Shown piece after piece: positions 34,548-42,890 of a stretch of DNA of 64,000 bases. The notes under the pieces were generated by a model. That model made no database searches, was not told the DNA's origin, and saw nothing but the letters and a program-made list of their open reading frames with translations. Source of the stretch: VAZQ01 sp963702695 (lineage in GTDB: Bacteria; Pseudomonadota; Alphaproteobacteria; Rhizobiales; Xanthobacteraceae); the NCBI GenBank assembly GCA_963702695.1, contig CAVPDS010000029.1, positions 248,001-312,000 on the forward strand. The letters run 5' to 3'. Both the position numbers and the translations under genes were made by a program. Numbering within the stretch: the stretch's first letter is position 1; the number at the start of each line of letters is the position of its first letter.

Positions 34548-36515
34548 CTAATTTTGGACCGGTATCGCCTGCATCTGGCGAATGGCCTTCCACTCGGCGC
34601 CCGCAAGCGGCTCGAGCCGCCAGGCAAGCACGGACTTGTTGGTCAGCACGTCCGGAACGGTGATGTAATAACAACAGATGTTCGCATGAACCCTCATCCC
34701 GATGATGAACGCGAACGGTCCGGAGCGCGGCAGCTCGGCCATGCCGACCTTGTAATCTCGTTGAAAGGCGTAGGCCTGGGCGATCTTGAGGAAATCGCTG
34801 TAATAGGTTGAAGGAACGTCAGTCGGCCGTTGCGCCCCGTCCGGCAGCACAAGGAAGCCATTGATCCCGCGCCCGCCCAGAACGATTGGCTCATCCTTCT
34901 CGGCCAACAGATCGTGAGCCTGGAGCCACCGCCGCATGATTGCGTGCGACATGGTCGGCACGGTCAAGGCCAGCAGCGGGACGGCGATGAGAACAGCGAC
35001 GCCGGCGCGCCAATCGAGCGGCCGGGTGTCTTCCCCGATTGGCGTCGGGCGCGCCGTGGTAAAAGCAGTGGCCAGAGGAATGAGAAGGATCGCATAGGTG
35101 ACTTGCATGGCGCGGAAACCATCGTCAGCATAGATGATGGCCGCCGAGACCGCCGTGCTCAGGAAAAATCCGATCCAGAAGCCGGCCTCGCCGGCGACGC
35201 GCCGTCGCCACAACACGGCGGTCATGGCGAGAGCCATCACAAAGATGATCCCGAGGGTGAGACGCGGCCAATCTTGATTCGACTGCGCCAGATAGATGTC
35301 TTTTAAGCCTGACAAATAATTCCCAGCGTTCCTGACCAGAGAGAACAACAAAACAGTTGGATGCTGCTCGATATTTTCGGTTGTTTTTCGCAACATGAAA
35401 GCAGCTAGCGCCCGATCATCGGTCGAGAGCACAGGATCGTCGTCAATATGATAGAGCGTGTGATAGCAATCCCCCCACGCGCCACCGATTGAAAGGCCGC
35501 AAAGCGTTTGCGCAAAACTGGCCGCCGGTGCTGCGTTGGCCGGCGCGTACATGGCCTGCAGCAACAAATTGATCCCGAATACCGCTAAGACACAGGCGGT
35601 TCCGATTGCCGTCCAGCGGATTTTCGAACGCAGATCCGATCCAAAGCCAAAGCCTACCCAAACCACCATGAAGGGAATGGTAAGCATGCTGCCGGCGCGG
35701 ACCGCCAGCGCCATCGTCAGTCCGGTGAGGGCGATCAGCGCGGCACGCCGCGAGCGAAACCGGATCGCGTCGCAAAGATACGCGGACGAGAAGAAAGCCA
35801 GTATCCACCCGAGCGGCTCGGTCATCATTGTCGCGAGATAGCCACCCAAGATGCAGACAGCGAACCCGACGAAGGCAATGCCGGCCCACAGCCCCCGCCA
35901 TGCAATGATCCGGCCCGCGGTCAATGCGAGGCCGAAGGAAATCAGCACGGTTTGCAGAAGAACCGCCATCGGCTCGGAGTAGCCGGCAGCAAAGACATCG
36001 ACGTCGCGCAAAGCCTGGGCGAACGGTCGTCGGGCGGGGAGGACACCCCAGGCGTCCACGGTCGCGCGATCGAGCGAGCTTCCAAAATAGGTGATCGAGT
36101 CGGACCACGGGACGAGATTCAGAATGCCCCAGCCTCCTGAGGCATGCGCCGCATAGTGGCCCGCCCAGCCGCCGCTATTGATGATCACGAGGAGGACACA
36201 GAGTGTCAGGACGAGACCCCATCGTCGGGCTATGCGGCCGAGTGAGGTCTCGGTTTCGCCGACGAGATCGCTGTTGAGAATGCCGGCCCAACCCAGCCAC
36301 GAGAGAATGGCGCCGATGGCCGCCACCGCCAGAATAATTGAAGACAGGGACGGCTCCATCCGCACCAGGAGCTCAGCTTGCGGGACCAGGCGAAAAATCG
36401 TGGTCGTCGGGAGGGCGTCGCCAATCGCAAAGCCGTAAACGACGGTGCCCAGATTGAAAACACACAGGCCTATGATCGCCACCAGCAACGCGGTGAGAAA
36501 GTAGCGATGAGCCAT
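34548..36515 (-). CDS. Large polytopic membrane protein, unassigned
   Basis: 655 residues with about a dozen hydrophobic helices. It opens MAHRYFLTALLVAIIGLCVFNLG and has a soluble C-terminus of about 120 residues. The architecture resembles GT-C glycosyltransferase-like or O-antigen-related membrane proteins, but I cannot find a clear catalytic motif. Conserved-looking segments include ASGGWGILNLVPWSDS and GGAWGDCYHTLYHIDDDP. It is a single gene, flanked by the convergent sigma factor and the tRNA region. ATG 36515 is chosen over an upstream frame beginning near 36563. Confidence 0.55.
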   Translation of the reverse strand: MAHRYFLTALLVAIIGLCVFNLGTVVYGFAIGDALPTTTIFRLVPQAELLVRMEPSLSSIILAVAAIGAILSWLGWAGILNSDLVGETETSLGRIARRWGLVLTLCVLLVIINSGGWAGHYAAHASGGWGILNLVPWSDSITYFGSSLDRATVDAWGVLPARRPFAQALRDVDVFAAGYSEPMAVLLQTVLISFGLALTAGRIIAWRGLWAGIAFVGFAVCILGGYLATMMTEPLGWILAFFSSAYLCDAIRFRSRRAALIALTGLTMALAVRAGSMLTIPFMVVWVGFGFGSDLRSKIRWTAIGTACVLAVFGINLLLQAMYAPANAAPAASFAQTLCGLSIGGAWGDCYHTLYHIDDDPVLSTDDRALAAFMLRKTTENIEQHPTVLLFSLVRNAGNYLSGLKDIYLAQSNQDWPRLTLGIIFVMALAMTAVLWRRRVAGEAGFWIGFFLSTAVSAAIIYADDGFRAMQVTYAILLIPLATAFTTARPTPIGEDTRPLDWRAGVAVLIAVPLLALTVPTMSHAIMRRWLQAHDLLAEKDEPIVLGGRGINGFLVLPDGAQRPTDVPSTYYSDFLKIAQAYAFQRDYKVGMAELPRSGPFAFIIGMRVHANICCYYITVPDVLTNKSVLAWRLEPLAGAEWKAIRQMQAIPVQN

Positions 36516-36798
36516 GCTGAGGCCGTCACGAACGCCGCTTCCTCCGGGTGGCCGGCGAGCCATCGCTTTTAAGCCCCGATCCAGCCGCGAGTCTGATAAA
36601 GTGACATCGGCGTCCGGTGCTCCAACTAATAGAGTTTTCCGAAGTCCAAAAAAGCACAGGGGCAGGTCAGGATTTTGTGCCCCCTGGGGCGCTTCCCGCC
36701 TTTGGGGCCTCGGCGTGTCCCCAAGAAGCGGTGATTAGAGAAAGTTAGAGAAATTCCGCGGTCTTGCTGCGACATCTCATCTAAGTGCTTGATTTTGT

Positions 36799-36874
36799 TG
36801 GCGCTCCCTAGGGGACTCGAACCCCTGTTTTCGCCGTGAGAGGGCGACGTCCTGGGCCGCTAGACGAAGGGAGC
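36799..36874 (-). tRNA. tRNA-Glu (CTC anticodon)
   Basis: On the minus strand the 7-bp acceptor stem GCTCCCT/AGGGAGC is followed by discriminator G and an encoded CCA. The anticodon arm is TCGCC-CTCTCAC-GGCGA, giving CTC at the anticodon. The T arm is AGGGG-TTCGAGT-CCCCT. It decodes GAG. The surrounding sequence shows no integrated element or attachment duplication that I could see. Confidence 0.95.
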
Positions 36875-37049
36875 CACAGCGGAAGATCTCCGAGATAGCG
36901 CTGTTGCCGCGCCGGCGCAAGCGTGGGTCACATGCGCGGGGCCATTGGTTGGAAGGGGTATGGCCGGGCGGTGGCGGGTGTCGTTCACCCGGGGTAAGTT
37001 TTCCGCAGCCGCCCGCGCAAAGGCCGCGGCGACGTTGGAGGGGGAAGGC

Positions 37050-37736
37050 ATGCGCAAGCGCATATTCAATTGGCAGGGCCAACGCCTGGTGTATCTCGGC
37101 CTCGAGGCCGAACCCGGGGTCGCGGTCGATCAGCAGGCGGAGGCGTTGTTTCATCGCGCCGCCGCCGAACTTGCGAGCCTTGGTCTTGCGCTCGATCGCA
37201 ATGTCGTTCGCTCGCGGGTTTTCGGGCGCACGCGCGCCGATCGCGATATCGTAAGCGGGGTCCGCGGCAGGGCTTTCTCCGGCCAAGCCCGCGCCGCGAC
37301 CTCAAGTTTTATTTCGCCGGCGCACTTCGAATCGGCCGCGGCGGTCGCGCTCGACCTCTACGCGATGGCGGCGCCCGCCGACGGCTCGCCGCGCCATGTT
37401 GTGGAGCACGCGCCGCCGCAGCCGTTCATCCGCTATCTGACCTGGGGGCCGCTGGTTTTCCTTGCGGGAATGACCTGCGAGCATTTTCCGACCCTGCGGG
37501 AGCAATATGCCGACATCCTGCCGCGCGCCGGCGCGCTGCTGAGCGAGAATGGCTGCGGCTGGCAGAATGTCGTGCGCGTCTCGTTCTTCCTGCACGAGGA
37601 CGAGGACCCGAAGGCGCTGCTCGCCGGCATCGCCGCAATCGCGCCGGTCCCGCTCGACAATGCCGAGATCGAATTCGTGGAAGGTTATTCGCGGCCGAAT
37701 AAGCTCGTGGAAATCGAAATCACAGCGCGAAGATGA
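37050..37736 (+). CDS. Double RidA (YjgF/UK114)-domain protein
   Basis: 228 residues. The N-terminal half starts MRKRIFNWQGQRLVYLGLEAEPGVAVDQQAEALFHRAAAELASLGL. The C-terminal half repeats the fold with LTWGPLVFLAGMTCEHFPTLREQYADILPRAGALLSENGCGWQNVVRVSFFLHEDEDP, a RidA signature. RidA proteins hydrolyse reactive enamine/imine intermediates; the catalytic Arg is usually in the C-terminal part, and VVRVSFFL has it. A duplicated arrangement in one chain is unusual and might form a pseudo-trimer differently. Start ATG 37050 has a GGAGGGGGAAGG site. Confidence 0.7.
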   Translation: MRKRIFNWQGQRLVYLGLEAEPGVAVDQQAEALFHRAAAELASLGLALDRNVVRSRVFGRTRADRDIVSGVRGRAFSGQARAATSSFISPAHFESAAAVALDLYAMAAPADGSPRHVVEHAPPQPFIRYLTWGPLVFLAGMTCEHFPTLREQYADILPRAGALLSENGCGWQNVVRVSFFLHEDEDPKALLAGIAAIAPVPLDNAEIEFVEGYSRPNKLVEIEITARR

Positions 37737-37978
37737 TGGCGCGCGGCCTGACCGGCGAAGGCCAACATTGCGTCAATTTATACGCAGAAGATATCCTTCG
37801 TCGGAGCGCGCAATAGCGGCGACATCAAGTTGGCTCAATCGCCCCCTTGGTATCGGAGGTCAAATTTCTGCAATTCCGCGCCCGACAGTCTTGACCACGA
37901 TTGCGATTATCTGGACATATCCGCGCGCCAAATTCGGTCAACCGCAATCCATTCCTCGTCGATCATCCGGAGCCTTCG

Positions 37979-38398
37979 ATGCACCGTTCGCGCGCGAGAC
38001 GAAAAGCCTGCGCGGCCGCCCTGGTGATGCTTGCCGTCGCCAGTGTCGTCTCGGTGGGGATCGCGGCCGAGCTCGGATTTCCCTACGACCGTGAGCTTCT
38101 GCTGGATGCAAGACCGATGAAAGGCGCCAAGCGCATCCCGGGGATCGAGATCGGCGCGCGCGGCGAGGCGACCATCGATCTCTGGTGCAACACCGTTCGG
38201 GCGCAGCTCGTCGTGGTCGATGACACTATCACGATCCTGACCGGCCAGAAGACCGAGCGCCAGTGCGAGCCAGAGCGCATGCGCGGCGACGAGGAACTGA
38301 TGGCGGCGCTGGAGCAGGTCACCAACTGGCAGTTCGACGGCGACGTGCTCACGCTGCGCGGCGGCAAAAGCCTGCGCTTCCGGCCAGCGACCAATTGA
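37979..38398 (+). CDS. Secreted META/HslJ-like domain protein
   Basis: 139 residues. It has an N-terminal signal (basic residues, then ALVMLAVASVVSVGIAAE) and a short domain with RIPGIEIGARGEATIDLWCNTVRAQLVVVDDTITI, two cysteines and a closing VLTLRGGKSLRFRPA. This pattern resembles the META (HslJ) beta-barrel, in which the ending LxLxGG...LxF is common. Periplasmic location is likely; function unknown. ATG 37979 gives the complete signal peptide; the frame extends upstream without support. Confidence 0.6.
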   Translation: MHRSRARRKACAAALVMLAVASVVSVGIAAELGFPYDRELLLDARPMKGAKRIPGIEIGARGEATIDLWCNTVRAQLVVVDDTITILTGQKTERQCEPERMRGDEELMAALEQVTNWQFDGDVLTLRGGKSLRFRPATN

Positions 38399-38436
38399 AA
38401 TCGCTCGGCAATATTTGGCGCGTTCACGGAAACGGT

Positions 38437-38985
38437 TCAGCTCGGCTGCGGTCGGCACTGGGCGCTTGCGACCGTCGCGCGCGCGATCGGCAGCGTCCCG
38501 GGTTCCGGGGCGAGCGCCTTGATCACGATCAAGCCGGTCAGCGTGGGCAATTCAACGATAAGCCGGTCGGCGGCGGTGACTTCTTCGTTGTCCGGAAGGT
38601 CGTTGTGCTGGTCCATCGTCATCAGGTCGAGCTCGATGGTACGGCGGCCGGCGGCGCGGTCGTTGATCGCGTAGTAGGCGACGTCGGAGCGGGTATAGAA
38701 CGAGACCGACGTATAGGCTTGGCTCACCGGCACGGAAAACTTGAGCGGGCCGTCGGTGAGGTCGTAGCGGCACACCGCAAATGCAAAGGCCGGGTCCATG
38801 AACGGCATCGAAGCCTGCTCCGGCGTGGGAGTCGGGATCGGTGTAACCTTGTTGACCTCCGCGACGCCGGAGAGCCGCGAATACGCGTCCTGGCTCGCCA
38901 TCTTCGGCATGATCAGCACCGTGACCAGATGGACGATTCCGCCGAGCAGGATGCCGCCGAGCAGCCAGAGCAGGATGCGGATCAC
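38437..38985 (-). CDS. DUF1254-type membrane-anchored protein
   Basis: 182 residues with GTG start 38985, a GGAGG site upstream and an N-terminal helix (VIRILLWLLGGILLGGIVHLVTVLI) as anchor. The rest contains AFAVCRYDLTDGPLKFSVPVS and YAINDRAAGRRTIELDLM, matching the short form of the DUF1254 family. The gene overlaps the DUF1214 gene before it by 4 bp (GTGA), the usual pairing of DUF1254 and DUF1214. Function is not known; both may be periplasmic. Confidence 0.75.
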   Translation of the reverse strand: MIRILLWLLGGILLGGIVHLVTVLIMPKMASQDAYSRLSGVAEVNKVTPIPTPTPEQASMPFMDPAFAFAVCRYDLTDGPLKFSVPVSQAYTSVSFYTRSDVAYYAINDRAAGRRTIELDLMTMDQHNDLPDNEEVTAADRLIVELPTLTGLIVIKALAPEPGTLPIARATVASAQCRPQPS

Positions 38986-39560
38986 GGGCACGACCTCCGG
39001 CTGATCGCAGGCATCGGCGTGTCGCTGCCGGTCCTGGTGGCGACTCCTATCGGCGTGTCGTAGAGGCGCAGCACCAGCACATAGCGGTCGGTTCCGCCGG
39101 TCGGGAGCCAATTGCCCGGCCGCGCGCGCGGGCCGACGGTGATTTCAAAGCTTCCATCCGCCTTGCGTAAGACTTCCTGGCTGGTGAAGCCTTGCCGCTG
39201 CAACGAGTTTGCGACCAGTTTACCCTCCGGATTGTAAAGCGTGAGCGTCCAATACCGGGCTTGCGGGGTGGTGCCGGAAACGACGACGTCGCAGCGACCG
39301 TCGAACGGCTGGCCGGCGTCGTCAGTGCGCGCATAGAAAGCCACGCCATCGCCCGATCCGATCGGCAACTCGCCGCTGCGCGCCACCATGGCGCGGGCGT
39401 AAGGATCGATTCCGAGGGTGCCGTTGCGCGGCCAAGCGGTCCAGGCGCCGATGCTGACGCCGCCGTAAGCCACGCCCTTGTTCAAGGCAAACCAGGTCGT
39501 GCCGAGGCCCACCAGGGCCGCCACCGCGAGCGCGAAGAATGATCCGAGCAGCAACCGCAC
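38982..39560 (-). CDS. DUF1214 domain protein, membrane-anchored or secreted
   Basis: 192 residues. A hydrophobic N-terminus (LLLGSFFALAVAALVGLGT) is followed by the DUF1214 pattern: DGVAFYARTDDAGQPFDGRCDVVVSGTTPQARYWTLTLYNPEG and GNWLPTGGTDRYVLVLRLYD. GTG is the predicted start, and the Shine-Dalgarno site is weak. The next gene, DUF1254-like, starts in the stop codon. The pair is a common conserved unit of uncertain function. Confidence 0.85.
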   Translation of the reverse strand: MRLLLGSFFALAVAALVGLGTTWFALNKGVAYGGVSIGAWTAWPRNGTLGIDPYARAMVARSGELPIGSGDGVAFYARTDDAGQPFDGRCDVVVSGTTPQARYWTLTLYNPEGKLVANSLQRQGFTSQEVLRKADGSFEITVGPRARPGNWLPTGGTDRYVLVLRLYDTPIGVATRTGSDTPMPAISRRSCP

Positions 39561-39575
39561 GAGCGACCCGATCTA

Positions 39576-39627
39576 GAGCTTGATCCCGGAAAGTTGCACA
39601 CTTTTCGGATCAGATGATGCGATCAAA
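39576..39627. repeat. Rhizobiales-type palindromic intergenic element, copy 2
   Basis: Runs GAGCTTGATCCCGGAAAG...ACTTTTCGGATCAGATGATGCGATCAA. It matches copy 1 at 9227-9272 over most of its length and folds on itself, with CGGAAAGT pairing to ACTTTTCG. It lies 16 bp upstream of the DUF1214 start, between that gene and the penicillin-binding protein stop. Confidence 0.75.
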
Positions 39628-39727
39628 TAAAGAAAGCAAAAGCAAGATCGTTCAGCTTGCCGCGATCTCGTTCTGATGATGCCGCGTGAGAGGTGCGCAA
39701 GCTGCAATGCGTGCCGACCTGGTGCAA

Positions 39728-42010
39728 TCAGTGACCGCGCCGCTCGGCCGCGCCTTGCTGCTCCGGCGAGGCGGCGGCCGCGAACGCGTCGGCGGGCCGC
39801 TCCTTCGCCGCGCCTTCCGCGTCGGCCCGATTGACCGGGGCGTCGCTGGCCGCCAGCGCACGGGTCGCGTCATCCATCAGCCGCTCGACGCGCACCAGGA
39901 TGTCGATCCCTTTCTTGGTCAGGGCGGCCGGCCGCTGCGGATTGTCTGAACTGGATTGCGCGTCCGCCACTTTCGGGGCCGATGTCGCCTGCGGGCCAAG
40001 GCCCGGGAGCGGTTTGATTTCGATGCCCTGGTGAGCATAGGTCATGATGTCGTGCCAAGTCTGCGCCGGCAGCGCGCCACCGGTCATCCGGTTGGTCGAG
40101 GTGTAATCGTCGTTGCCGAACCAGATGCCGCAGACGTAGTTGCCGGTGTAGCCGACGAACCAGGCGTCGCGGAAGGCGTTGGTGGTCCCGGTCTTGCCGG
40201 CCGCCTTGATGCCGTCGAGTATGGCTTTGCGGGCAGTGCCTTCCTCAACCACCTTGTTCATCATGAAGACCATGTCGCGCGCAACCTGCACCGGCAGCAC
40301 CCGCGTCGGCTTCTTGCCGTCGCGGTCCCAGCGCCAGATCACTTCGCCATTGCCGGTGCGGACTTCGAGAATCGCATGCGGGGTCGCACTCATTCCCTCG
40401 TTGGGGAACATCGTGTAGCCGCCGGTATGGTCGAGCACGGTGACTTCGTCGGCCCCGATCGGCATCGATGGCGTATCCGGAAGCGGGGTGCGCAGGCCGG
40501 CCTTGCGCGCCGTTTCCTTGATCATGGCGCGGCCGATCTTCGGGTTGCCGTTGCCGAGGGCGATCGAAAGCTTGACCGGGATGACGTTGATCGAGTGGGT
40601 GATTGCCTGCGTCAGGGTCATGGAACCAGAGAACCCGCCAGAGAAGTTATGCGGGCACCAGTTGCCGATGCAGACCGGCGAATCGACCACGATCGAAGTC
40701 GTCTTGAAGCCGTGCATCAGCGCAGTCGCGTACACATAGGGCTTGAACGAGGAGCCGGGCTGGCGCATCGCGTCGGTCGCGCGGTTGAACTGACTCTCGC
40801 CATAGTCACGACCGCCGACCATGGCGCGGACCGCGCCGTCGGTCTCCATCAGCACCGCGGCGGCCTGCTTGGCGTGGTATTCCCGGCCATACTGGCGCAG
40901 CGAGCTCTGGACCGCCTTGTCGGCATGCTCCTGCAGGTTGACGTCGATCGCGAGCCGCGCCACGAACACACGTTCGTGCACCGACTTCGGCAGCGTGTCG
41001 ACGAGCTTCTTCATCTCGTCGAAGGCCCAGTCGAGGTAATAATTCGGCGAATGCTCATCGCGTCGGTCGACCGCGGTCGCGGGATTGCGGCGGGCGCCGA
41101 ACACCTGGCCTTCCGTCATGAAACCCGCCTCGACCAGGTTGTCGAGCACGACATTGGCGCGGGCGCGCGCCGCCGGCAGGTTGACGTGCGGCGCGAATTT
41201 CGAGGGAGCCTTGAACAGGCCGGCCAGCATCGCGGCCTCGGCAAGGTTCACGTCGCGCGCGGATTTGTTGAAGTAGTACTGCGCGGCCGCGTCGACGCCG
41301 AACGTTCCGCCCCCCATATAGGCGCGGTCGAGATAAAGTTTGAGGATCTCGTTCTTCGACAGCCGAGCTTCGAGCCAGAGCGCCAGGAACGCTTCCTTGA
41401 CCTTGCGCTCGATGGTGCGCTCGTTCGACAGGAACAGGTTCTTCGCCAATTGCTGAGTGATCGAGGAACCGCCCTGCACGACGCCCCCGGCGCGCGCGTT
41501 GGTCGCCATCGCACGAATAGTGCCGGGCACGTCGATCCCGAAGTGGTCGTAGAAACGGCGGTCCTCGGTCGCGAGCACCGCTTTGATCAAGTGGTCGGGA
41601 AACTCCTCGAGCGGGATCGCGTCGTTGTGGCGGATGCCGCGAGAGCCGATCTCGTTGCCGAAGCGGTCCAGGAAAGTGACCGCGAGCTCGGACTTCTTGA
41701 GCCAATCGTCGTCCGAGGTGTCGCGCATGGCGGGGATCGCGAGCGCGAGCATCATGATGAGGCCGCCCAGACCGATCGTGCTCATTTCGGACAACGGCTC
41801 GACGATGTACCAACGCCGCCAGCCGGCAACATGGAACCGGTCCATGAAACCCGTAAAGCGCTCGTAGAGTTCCCGTCCCCAGGTCCGGGCCCGGTAGATG
41901 CCGAAATCGATGCGCGAGTCGATATCGAGGAGAGTGCGGCGCAACCGCACCTTCCAATTCTCGGAGCCATCTCCGTCTTGAAAAAGATCGCGCAAGGTCG
42001 TCTCGAGCAA
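39728..42010 (-). CDS. Penicillin-binding protein 1A (bifunctional transglycosylase/transpeptidase)
   Basis: 760 residues anchored by one N-terminal membrane helix (GLGGLIMMLALAIPA). The glycosyltransferase (GT51) domain has ATEDRRFYDHFGID with the catalytic Glu, the QGGSSITQQLAKN motif and the RTIERKVKEAFLALW helix. The transpeptidase domain has the active Ser in PGSSFKPYVY, the SxN motif in THSINVIP and KTGTTN. It builds and crosslinks peptidoglycan at the periplasmic face. The start is TTG 42010; an in-frame stop lies just upstream. A disordered, charged C-terminus follows the domain. Confidence 0.93.
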   Translation of the reverse strand: MLETTLRDLFQDGDGSENWKVRLRRTLLDIDSRIDFGIYRARTWGRELYERFTGFMDRFHVAGWRRWYIVEPLSEMSTIGLGGLIMMLALAIPAMRDTSDDDWLKKSELAVTFLDRFGNEIGSRGIRHNDAIPLEEFPDHLIKAVLATEDRRFYDHFGIDVPGTIRAMATNARAGGVVQGGSSITQQLAKNLFLSNERTIERKVKEAFLALWLEARLSKNEILKLYLDRAYMGGGTFGVDAAAQYYFNKSARDVNLAEAAMLAGLFKAPSKFAPHVNLPAARARANVVLDNLVEAGFMTEGQVFGARRNPATAVDRRDEHSPNYYLDWAFDEMKKLVDTLPKSVHERVFVARLAIDVNLQEHADKAVQSSLRQYGREYHAKQAAAVLMETDGAVRAMVGGRDYGESQFNRATDAMRQPGSSFKPYVYATALMHGFKTTSIVVDSPVCIGNWCPHNFSGGFSGSMTLTQAITHSINVIPVKLSIALGNGNPKIGRAMIKETARKAGLRTPLPDTPSMPIGADEVTVLDHTGGYTMFPNEGMSATPHAILEVRTGNGEVIWRWDRDGKKPTRVLPVQVARDMVFMMNKVVEEGTARKAILDGIKAAGKTGTTNAFRDAWFVGYTGNYVCGIWFGNDDYTSTNRMTGGALPAQTWHDIMTYAHQGIEIKPLPGLGPQATSAPKVADAQSSSDNPQRPAALTKKGIDILVRVERLMDDATRALAASDAPVNRADAEGAAKERPADAFAAAASPEQQGAAERRGH

Positions 42011-42192
42011 ACGCCGTCACCGCCGGGCGGATTCGCCCAGCCAGCCTCGCGTCCTTCTTAACGCATGAAATCGCTCGGGACTATGGCACGATGACCACAC
42101 GGTGAACGGAAACGGTAGGATTTGGGGATTCCGTTGGGCGGGGCTCGCGCCGGCGTGCGGACCGGTCTAGAACCGCCTATAGGAGGCTCAGC

Positions 42193-42690
42193 ATGGCAGC
42201 CGACGAGACCCCGTTCTGGCAAAGCAAGTCATTGGAACAAATGACAGATTCGGAATGGGAAAGCCTCTGCGATGGCTGCGGCCGCTGCTGCCTGGTCAAG
42301 CTCGAAGATGCCGACAATTCCTCGCGTACCTATTTCACCCACGTCGGCTGCAAGCTCCTCGACGATGACACCTGCCGCTGCACGGACTATGCTCACCGGA
42401 CTAAGAAGGTGAGTGATTGCGTCCGGCTAACCCCACGGAATGTCAGGAAAATCGTCTGGTTGCCACCGACTTGCGCCTACCGACTTCTGGCCGATGGGCA
42501 TGATCTCTATTGGTGGCATCCGCTGGTTTCCGGCGACCCTGACAGCGTCCACCAGGCCGGAATCTCGGTTCGCGGAAAGGTGAAGGCCAGTGAGGACGAC
42601 GTGGCCGACGCCGATCTGGAAGACCACATCGTGAGTTGGCCGGTGCGGATGCCGAAGCGGGCGAGAAAGAAGGGGTCTTCACCGCGGTGA
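42193..42690 (+). CDS. YcgN family cysteine-cluster protein
   Basis: 165 residues of the UPF0260/YcgN family. Cysteines are clustered in CDGCGRCCLVKLED, TCRCTDYAHRTKKVSDC and LPPTCAYRLL, with the KLLDDDTCRCTDY and WWHPLVSGD signatures also present. Such proteins are thought to bind an iron-sulfur or zinc cluster; the role is unknown. A strong AGGAGG site lies upstream of ATG 42193, and it begins 182 bp from the divergent penicillin-binding protein gene. Confidence 0.93.
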   Translation: MAADETPFWQSKSLEQMTDSEWESLCDGCGRCCLVKLEDADNSSRTYFTHVGCKLLDDDTCRCTDYAHRTKKVSDCVRLTPRNVRKIVWLPPTCAYRLLADGHDLYWWHPLVSGDPDSVHQAGISVRGKVKASEDDVADADLEDHIVSWPVRMPKRARKKGSSPR

Positions 42691-42890
42691 AGAGGCGCGT
42701 ACACTCTCAATCGCGGCAAGGTCGCAAAATGTGCGGTACACGCGTGTGCGGATGAATTCGGGCGGTTTCGGCTGAAAGCTGCCGACATGACCATCATGGC
42801 GTCGAGATCTGCGTCCAATTGCTAGACGCGGGTGAGTGACCTATACGGTCGCAAGAAGGATTTACTCGGCATTCAAGGGTTGCGTTGCGC

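Noticed and set aside
36799..37049. Possible integration site at tRNA-Glu
   Set aside because: No repeated 3' tRNA end, integrase or phage gene was seen nearby.
39956..42061. 701-residue plus-strand frame across the penicillin-binding protein gene
   Set aside because: It is antisense to a gene with intact transglycosylase and transpeptidase motifs and has repetitive Arg/Asp/His-rich composition typical of shadow frames in GC-rich DNA.
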